Positions 56,466-64,000 of a stretch of 64,000 nt of DNA are shown one piece after another. The position numbers and the translations under genes were made by a program. The stretch is from Allolobophora icterica. Lineage: Eukaryota; Annelida; Clitellata; Crassiclitellata; Lumbricidae. The DNA lies in NCBI GenBank assembly GCA_963556255.1, contig OY744615.1, forward strand, positions 6,033,716 to 6,097,715, read 5' to 3'. The notes beneath the pieces are model-generated. The model was not told the origin of the DNA. It worked only from the letters and a program-made list of their open reading frames with translations, and ran no database searches. The stretch's first letter is position 1, and every line of letters begins with the position of its first letter.

Positions 56466-59400
56466 CTAAACAAAAACCAGGAAAATCAAACATCATTTTT
56501 TATCTCAGAATAAAAGAAAATCTTAATTGTAAAATGGAAATGTGGGAGGCCATCTATTCCGTAGCAATCTGCAATCCAATAATTGTGGGTTCATGCATGC
56601 CAAGCGCACTCTGCGCAACGAACTGGGCAATTTTTTTCTGCAAAATTATCTTGTATCTCAGATTCAGATTTATTGAATTTGTGCACATATGAAGTTTATA
56701 AATATAATTTTATAAGAAACAAGAATGCCAAAGTTATTTCCTCATTGCATTAAAATTAAGACTTCCTATTTCAAACTGCATAACTGATCTTCTTGATATT
56801 AACCTGATTGCAGTTTGGTTTTGGTAAACCTCGGTTGATGCCTTGTGCATTAGACACCACTGAGCCAGAAGTTAATCACTAAAATTTCATTAAATTAATG
56901 CTGTAATTTTTTATCTCCATGACAAACTCTGCAAAAAAACTCTGGAACAGTGACATTATTGTTACTATGATAATTATTACGATTACACATGTATTATTAT
57001 CAATACTATTATTACTACAACTACCATTTTTATTACTATTAGTGCAATAATAATTACCATTGTTATTATTACCATCAACCATTATTATAATTATTTTTTT
57101 CCCGAGGTATATATGATCCCTCGGGAGTTTAAAAATTAGAGGGGGCATTGTTCTTCGCAGATGGTTTTATCAGTGCAAAAGGTGCTACCAAAAGCAACTG
57201 CATTGAAGCACAGGATTTACATAGATAAGTGCTGAAAAAGAAAGGTAGTCTCTCTGTTATTATTGTTATTATTAATATTATTATTATTGTTGTTGTTCTT
57301 AATATTAGTACAATAATAGTTTTCAAACCTCTGTAAAGGACAGACTCTGGAAAAGTGATAGGCTCGTAAGGTTGTTGTACCCAATTTTTGCAGAAAACCG
57401 TTCAATGTTTAGACTTTGAATACCTGAAGATTCAAAACCCAAACAGTAAAAGGCTGGCAATCCAAGTGTTTCTTAAAACCAAAGTCAAGCACTCTAAATG
57501 ATTGACACAATCAGAATATGATTTGCAGTTTAGGAACCTCACAAAAGCACTTCTCACCAACCTAACTGATGTTAAACTTCGATGCTAAATGTCAACAGAA
57601 GTTCATAACCACGAAAACAATGCTCGGATAAGTAGTTCCCGCTGGTCAGCTCCCACATACTCTTAGATCGCAACAACAGGTATAGAGTTAATGGCTAACA
57701 TGAAAAGAGATCCTGAGCTGTGCTACATGATACATGGCAGATGACACAGCATCCTGCTCTCTCTTGCATCAGCAGATCTCTAAGCAGGAAAAGCCACATG
57801 GTCGATGGTCAATAACATTCAAGACTCCTGACCATTCTTTGACTGAATCCAAGATTTTCAGTTGACGAAGGCATACAGGTCTGAGGTTCAATTCTCCTGT
57901 AATTCTTTAAGTGGGTCCAAGCAATGACAAGGCATCAAACAACATTACAGAAACACCATTAACAGCACAGACACCAAACTGGTATTGAGAAAAAATCTAA
58001 ATGCAGACTCAGTCACAACAGAAGTCCGCACAAGTGAGAATCATCGTCAAAACAAGAGAATTCAGAAAAACGTGAACAAATGGCTGCAGACACCTTGTAC
58101 ACTGTGATAGCAGAGCTAAATAATTAAATAGATTAGATCAGATCATGGTACAAACTGTAACTTATAGCGATTATATTAAATTTGACTTCAAACATATTTC
58201 GTTATTCGTACCGTAAAAGATCATTGCAAGGACAGACTCTCTACCAAGTCCTCGGCCACGACACTTCTGTTCGGCGATCATAACTTCGATCTCGGCCTTC
58301 TGTCGATCATCAGTGTCATTCAGAAACAAGTTCACATCACCAGCCATCGACCCTACAGCAAGGAAAAATAGTTTTGCCTCAAAAATAAAATTGCTAATGA
58401 TAATGTCAACAAAAACAAAGAAATCTTAAACTAAAAAAGACATAAAAGGGTGATTCTGTGTCAAATCAACTAAATTTGCAACTGAAATTGACACGACCGA
58501 CTCGGATTTACTTTAAATTTTGCCCACTTGTTGGGCCACATAAGATATGTATAAACCTGCAAAAAAATATTTTTCGGTTAACTACATTCCGAGATATGGG
58601 TCGGCGAACTTTGACCCGACCCGCTCGACCTCGTACCTTTGGACGTCTGCATCTCAGCTTATATGAGAGCTAGGAAGGTGTTCTTGGTGTCATTATTCAG
58701 CTCTTTTGATGAACTATTTGGGCAAATTAATCATGACTGTTTAAAAGTTTAACATCGAAACCATATTCCACAAATTAGCACTTTAACCTTGACCTTGACC
58801 TTTTCGCAACTTTTTTAAAATCTGAAAAAATTCACATTTATACATTGAAGTGTCTTGAACATTCTCAGAAAAAATCAGAATGGGATCTCTAACGGTTTTT
58901 TTTTCTATAATTTTTTTGTGTATACAGTTACGTGCAAACTTCAATATCGCTGTCTCCTGAAAATGATATCGAACATGTTCAACTTGCTACTTTTGTCTAT
59001 AGTTCATTCTAGTAATTTTGAAGTGTCTTGAATATCCTCAGAAGACATCAGAATGGGATCTCTAATAGTTTTTTCACTACAAAACTTAGTCTAGATGGCT
59101 AGATGGAGGGATATGCCAATTTGTAGGAAATCTGTTTTCTGCCAACACTGCTTGACACATAACATAAATTTCTAAGTCTTAAGACAATATAGTTTATGAA
59201 CTATACTCTTGAATAAGTAGAATAGAAGGAAAGATATATGAATAAAAAAGAACATGGAATAAGATCACATGTATTCATAAATTCAGAAAATTTATAACTA
59301 GTGCTCCTTCATGATATGTACTCTTTGCTATATATATATATATGTCCAATGCTCTTAATACATGTTATTTGTTCACACATAGTTTTAAGTTATTCTTGGG

Positions 59401-62095
59401 AATTTCTTTGTGTACAATTTCAAAATTTCCAAGTTGGTAGCAGTTTATCAGAGAAAAGATGTCTGAAGTCTTGTAGCTTACCTTCAGACATCGTTTCTCT
59501 GATAAACTGCTACCAACTTGGAAATTTTTTATGGTAAAATTAGAAAGCTGCCCTCCTGAGAACTGTGATAATAGTTGTTAAATTGATTTGGAAAAGCATG
59601 GATAAGACAAATGTTATTAAGAAAGTGGTGGTGTTTGTGTCATTTGCCTTCATTTCTGATGAAAATTTTCAATTAGTTCTTGAAATTCAAAAGACATCAG
59701 AATGGGATCTCTAATAGTTTGTTTACTACAAAACTTAGTCTAGATGGAGGTACGGTATATGCCAATCTGTAGGAAATCTGTTTTCTGCCAACACTGCTTG
59801 AAAACATAACATATATATTTCTTTGTGTACAACTTCAAAATTTCCAAGTTGGTAGCAGTTTATCAGAGAAAAGATGTCTGAAGTCCTGTAGCTTACCTTC
59901 AGACATCTTTTCTCTGATTAACTGCTACCACCTTGGAAATTTTTTTATGGTTAAATTAGAAAGCTGCCCTCCTGAGAACTGTGATAAAAGTTGTTAAATT
60001 GTACACCAAGAAATTCCTAAGAATAACTTAAAACTATGTGTGAACAAAAGAACATGTATTAAGAGCATTGGACATATATAAAGCAAAGAGTACATATCTT
60101 GAAGGAGCACTAGTTATAAATGAATACATGTGATCTTAATCCATGTTCTTTTTTATTCATATATCTTTCCTTCTATTCTTCTACTTATACAAGAGTATAG
60201 TTCATAAACTATATTGTCTTAAGACTTAGAAATTTATATGTTATGTGTCAAGCAGTGTTGGCAGAAAACAGATTTCCTACAAATTGGCATATCCCTCCAT
60301 CTAGACTAAGTTTTGTAGTAAAAAAACTATTAGAGATCCCATTCTGATGTCTTCTGAGGATGTTCAAGACACTTCAAAATTACTAGAATGAACTATAGAC
60401 ACAAGTAGCAAGTTGAACATGTTCGATATCAATTTCAGGAGACAGCGATATTGAAGTTTGCACGTAACTGTATACACAAAAATTTTTTAGAAAAAAACCG
60501 TTAAGAGATCCCATTCTGATTTTTTCTGAGGATGTTCAAGACACTTCAATGTATAAGTGTGAATTTTTTCAGATTTTAAAAAAGTTGCGAAAAGGTCAAG
60601 GTTAAAGTGCTAATTTGTGGAATATGGTTTCGATGTTAAACTTTTAAACAGTCATGATTAATTTGCCCAAATAGTTCATCAAAAGAGCTGAATAATGACA
60701 CCAAGAACACCTTCCTAGCTCTCATATAAGCTGAGATACAGACGTCCAAAGGTACGAGGTCGAGCGGGTCGGGTCAAAGTTCGCCGACCCGTATCTCGGA
60801 ATGTAGTTGACCAAAAAAATTTTTTTTGCAGGTTTATACATATCTTATGTGGCCCAACAAGTGGGCAAAATTTAAAGTAAATCCGAGTCGGTCGTGTCAA
60901 TCACTTTGGTTGAACTGACATGGAATCACCCAAAATGTAAATAACTCATTGAAGGACAGGTATGAGTGACAAATGTTTGTTATACCTTAAAGAGAAGATC
61001 AGTCTCTTAAGCTCGCCTGAGAGACAGCCATGAGTATTGGTGACTTCATTTTCTGCATATAAGGGCAGGTGGCCAGTGCTCTCCCACGCAGTCTCATCTT
61101 CCCACTGACAGCATATTTTCAGTGTACTCGTTAGAGCTAAACTTATCATTAATTACCTATCTTACCACTTGCTGTTCTACAATAATCCTTAACATGACCA
61201 CAACCAAATACAAGTTGTGTTTAGCATGGGTAGAAAATAGGAACTTCCCTCTCACTAGAATGATTCTCCCACATCTTCCCATATATTTTGCTCCTGTCCA
61301 TAAGTTTTGCTTACTCACCATATCCTGCTTCTGGTTTCTCTGACTGTGGGACTCTGACCTGGTTTCTTCAAAGTGGGACACAGTAACCAATTGGTTGAGT
61401 GCTTGGCCAGGAACGCGGAGTATGGGTTCGTCTTGGGCATTACGATAACAGTTCTATAGAAGTTATTGGATTAGATTAGGCCATTTACACGTTTACCTAT
61501 AATCACATTTCAACACTCTCAGACCAGAATCACTGTGTCTGGTTCTAGCGACATCTTGTATACATGTATGAATGTATATATGTATTATGTAAGTATGTAT
61601 GTATCTGGCTATTTGTAAAGCGTCTTTAAGAACCTTTGCAAGGGCGCTTAGCATGGTAAGTTAGCAGATCTAAAACGTGCATCTTAAGATGGCTGGAAAA
61701 TGTTTCTCGAGCTGTCTATGATGAAATAATTTGTAGGTTTAATGACCAGGAGAGAAAGCAAATGACGTGATGGAATGTTACATATCGATAGCTCCCTGAA
61801 CTTTTGTTCAGTAAGCAAACAAAAGCTATCAACATTAAAAGCTTCATTATGCTTGTTACGTACGAACTTCGTCTTGGTTGCTGTCGCTGTATGTCTCTCG
61901 GTTCAGAACAATGAATGTGCACTCTGAATATAGACAACATAAAGTCAATGAAGGAAAAGAGAAAACAACAACCACTTGGAATATGTTGTTATTACTATTA
62001 TTATTATTTTCCATTTTCTTATATAATGTAGCTATGATCACTTGGGATTGAAAAAACTCAAGACAGTAGAAGGACTGCAGAAAGTGATAACAGAT

Positions 62096-62165
<70 letters not shown>

Positions 62166-62558
62166 GTTTATTGAAACCATTTTGTAAGGCACAGTAATTG
62201 CAGGATGTATTCTAGTCATAAATGGTAACAAGGAAGCCCAGAAGGGATAATAATCCCGCTACTAGGGCACCTATGTAACAAAAATAGTAGTACATCAAGA
62301 TGGCAACACAATATATGCCTTGAAACACTTTGAACAAAGATGAGATAATGAGGTTAAGCCAATTAATCATATATTGAAGTATAATGAGATTGAACTAAAG
62401 TTCGCTCTACAGTCTCAACATACTGAGCAAAAGCAACCAATTAAGTAAACTAACGAAGATGGCAACAAAAGAAAAATAAGGGTTAGCTAATAAGCTTATA
62501 AGCGATAACAGATCAGGGAAAGAGAGACAGGGACAGAGACAGGCAGCGCAACAGACAC

Positions 62559-62589
<31 letters not shown>

Positions 62590-63067
62590 GACAGAGAGAG
62601 GGGGAGGAGAGAGGGAGGGAAATCACTGGCAATTCAGGTTGTTTATTTTGCTAACATCGTCGAAGCACAGTTTGTCAGACCCCACGATATTTTTTAATCT
62701 ACTATGAATCCAATAAAAATTTTTTATACGTTTGCTTGCAGGTAGTGCCAGTTCTTTTCATGCTGTGCCAGTCCAAAGCCCAGAGAAAGGAGGAGGGTGA
62801 CGCTAATCATCCTGATCGTGACACAGCTGAACAGAAACTACCTTTATGTTGAACAGAAACTACCTATCATTAAATAGTCTGTATCAACCTTGGATACAGT
62901 TTGAGACAGTTTGACAGGCTCGTACAAGGTGGACATTACAAAAACACATTTACTTACTGTCGTCATCATTTAACCAGGTCTGTTGCATTTCATATTCTTC
63001 ATCTAAGCTAAGTCGCTCTGAAGCAGTCTGCTGTCGAAGTTCCTCATTCTCCATCCACTCATGATAC
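56346..63067 (-). CDS. NAT9: NAT9 GNAT-family N-acetyltransferase (5 exons, N-terminus missing)
   Basis: The product is a GNAT acetyltransferase; NAT9 orthologues are linked to microtubule stability, with tubulin proposed as substrate. Five exons join in phase to 174 residues plus stop, about residues 28-200 of the roughly 207-residue human protein. Landmarks: YHEWMENEELRQQTASERL, CTFIVLNRE, MAGDVNLFLND, EIEVMIAEQKCRGRGLG (acetyl-CoA binding R..G.G loop), FSAKIGYNN and SDVFEEVTLEL. The missing first exon (about 28 codons) was not found in 63068-64000 and probably lies beyond the window. A 2.5-kb foldback element occupies the second visible intron. Confidence 0.94.
57329..57423 (-). CDS. NAT9: NAT9 exon D
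   Basis: Encodes LNIERFSAKIGYNNLTSLSL and FQSLSFTE, the family's LGLTKFEAKIGQGN.PSI.MF.KL.F.E. The acceptor is TCTTCAG and the donor GTTTGA, phase 0 out. Confidence 0.93.
58212..58352 (-). CDS. NAT9: NAT9 exon C (acetyl-CoA binding)
   Basis: Encodes SMAGDVNLFLNDTD, EIEVMIAEQ, CRGRGLGRESVLAM and IFYG. The CRGRGLG loop is the GNAT pyrophosphate-binding motif. The acceptor is CTGTAG and the donor GTACGA. Confidence 0.96.
58448..60931. mobile_element. Foldback element (long inverted repeat), 2.5 kb
   Basis: Starts GGGTGATTCTGTGTCAAATCAAC and ends with a near reverse complement. Arms of about 1 kb (to about 59425 and from about 59995) pair with small differences. Between them two direct copies of a smaller hairpin unit (59428-59521 and 59847-59937) have stems of about 40 bp around GGTAGCAGTTTATCAGAGAAA. 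No transposase. Lies in a NAT9 intron. Confidence 0.9.
61000..61140 (-). mobile_element. SINE fragment
   Basis: Reversed body shared with 30236-30515 (CACTGACAGCATATTTTCAGTGTACTCGTTAGAGCT). Confidence 0.65.
61864..61923 (-). CDS. NAT9: NAT9 exon B
   Basis: Encodes CTFIVLNRETYSDSNQDEV, beginning with the conserved KCTFIVL strand. The acceptor is TATTCAG and the donor GTACGT, phase 1 both ends. Confidence 0.94.
62099..62310 (-). mobile_element. LINE 3' end (reverse) with TTGA repeats
   Basis: A pure CAAT run (62099-62163) then AGTTTATTGAAACCATTTTGTAAGGCAC, a reversed LINE tail with microsatellite end. Confidence 0.5.
62515..62630. repeat. GACA microsatellite
   Basis: GACAGACAGACAGAGACAGAGAGAGG run. 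Confidence 0.9.
62958..63067 (-). CDS. NAT9: NAT9 exon A
   Basis: Encodes YHEWMENEELRQQTASERL and then LDEEYEMQQTWLNDDD, the N-terminal GNAT helices. The acceptor is GTTGCAG and the donor GTAAGT. It starts in phase 2 (completing an arginine) and ends in phase 1. Confidence 0.95.
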
Positions 63068-63533
63068 CTGCAACATAGCATTAGACAGACTCTTTAACTT
63101 AAATCGTACTGGCCTGCTTAGCTTCATTGGTTAGCACCTCTGTGCAAAAGGATACCGGTTTACATACCGATGGTCACTATATTTCAGAGATTTGAATCTC
63201 GAGCTAGCAGTCCTTACATGGGGACCTTAAATGGTGCGGCATCCATTCAAACAAGCAGCGATGGTGACGGATCTCACCCGAGCAGTTCACCGAAGAATTA
63301 ACAGGATTCAGGCTACATAGTTGCTATAGAAAAAGTGCACATTTACATTTAATTGAGTAGTCAATTACATATTCATGAAATTAATAAGTACTTAAGCCAT
63401 AGCTAGTAAAAGAAACACAAGAAAAGTTGATGTAGCAGCTGTTATTTGTTTGTAATGTGGTCCTGCTACAAGAACTAGCTAGCCTAACTGCAATCTCAAT
63501 GTAAGTTGACTAAAATCAAATTAAGGTATAACC

Positions 63534-63844
63534 CAGCGGTTCTCAACCTTTTGAGATCCAAGGACCACTTAAAATTTTGTGTCTCGGTCGCGGACCACCA
63601 CTAAAAATTGTGCCAAAAACCAAATTAATACAAAAGATATTTTTTGCAATACATCCGTGTATTATTACTTTCCTGCTGCTATCTAGACGATTCTGGCAAT
63701 TGAAATAAAACAAAAATTTACAAAATTTTAAAAAAAATTCTGTTTGCATGTTTTAAATTGTAAAACTATAAATTGTAGGACTTGCTCGCGGACCACCAGA
63801 GAGATGGCCGCGGACCACCAGTGGTCCGCGGATGAGAACCGCTG
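63534..63844. mobile_element. hAT MITE, 311 bp, perfect 8-bp duplication
   Basis: Ends CAGCGGTTCTCAACC and GGATGAGAACCGCTG; GTATAACC flanks both sides exactly (63526-63533, 63845-63852). Interior arms GGACCACC/GGTGGTCC. Confidence 0.95.
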
Positions 63845-64000
63845 GTATAACCTATATTTATTTATTATTGATCCATTGATGACGCCTGCAACACAGCATT
63901 CATTCACAGTATTTATTTTAACATCTATATTTTTCCATGAAAATAATTAATACTAAATTAAACCTGGGACTAATATTGCAATATTAGTCCCAGATTAAAC

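Noticed and set aside
57129..57326. Reverse ORF with a GNAT-looking stretch (IKPSAKNNAPSN)
   Set aside because: The true NAT9 exon with the AKIGYNN motif is at 57329-57423; this resemblance is chance.

Overview
This window comes from a metazoan nuclear genome. It has spliced genes with GT-AG introns of about 0.1-5 kb, many tRNA-derived SINEs, non-LTR retrotransposons, hAT-type DNA transposons and very abundant microsatellites. I cannot name the species; the repeat style suggests a marine invertebrate (inference).

Two host genes were found, both on the minus strand. (1) A VPS13A/C-type lipid-transfer protein gene starts with an ATG at 43154 and runs leftward off the window. I reconstructed 28 consecutive coding exons (43154 down to 1978). 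Their lengths sum to 3324 nt, exactly 1108 codons, with matching phase at every junction, including one junction that needs a GC-AG intron. (2) Upstream, at 63067-56346, lie the last five coding exons of NAT9, a GNAT N-acetyltransferase (174 residues plus stop). Its first exon is not seen and is probably beyond the right edge. About 13 kb of repeat-rich DNA separates the genes.

Mobile elements fill the rest. A 3.5-kb LINE with an intact endonuclease-RT frame (33681-37152) sits inside a SINE in VPS13 intron 3. At least eight LINE tails or fragments are present, many ending in a shared GGCGCTATATAAA-like 3' tail. A 2.2-kb transposon with CACTGGTCAACA termini and a TTA target duplication (38804-41006) is inserted in a hAT MITE; it carries a conserved orphan ORF and a broken RT copy. 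Several hAT MITEs have 8-bp target duplications, one with arms made of a GACCAA minisatellite (26471-27379). A 2.5-kb foldback element lies in a NAT9 intron (58448-60931).

Region by region: 1-43154 is VPS13 exons separated by repeats; 37.2-42.3 kb is a large intron holding a possible zinc-finger first exon and the nested transposons; 43.2-56.3 kb is intergenic DNA with MITEs, SINEs, satellites and a compositionally odd repeat-poor stretch (48.6-50.4 kb); 56.3-63.1 kb is NAT9; 63.1-64 kb is repeats. The main biology is a VPS13 gene whose introns are expanded by nested transposons and by simple repeats reaching to within a few bases of splice sites.
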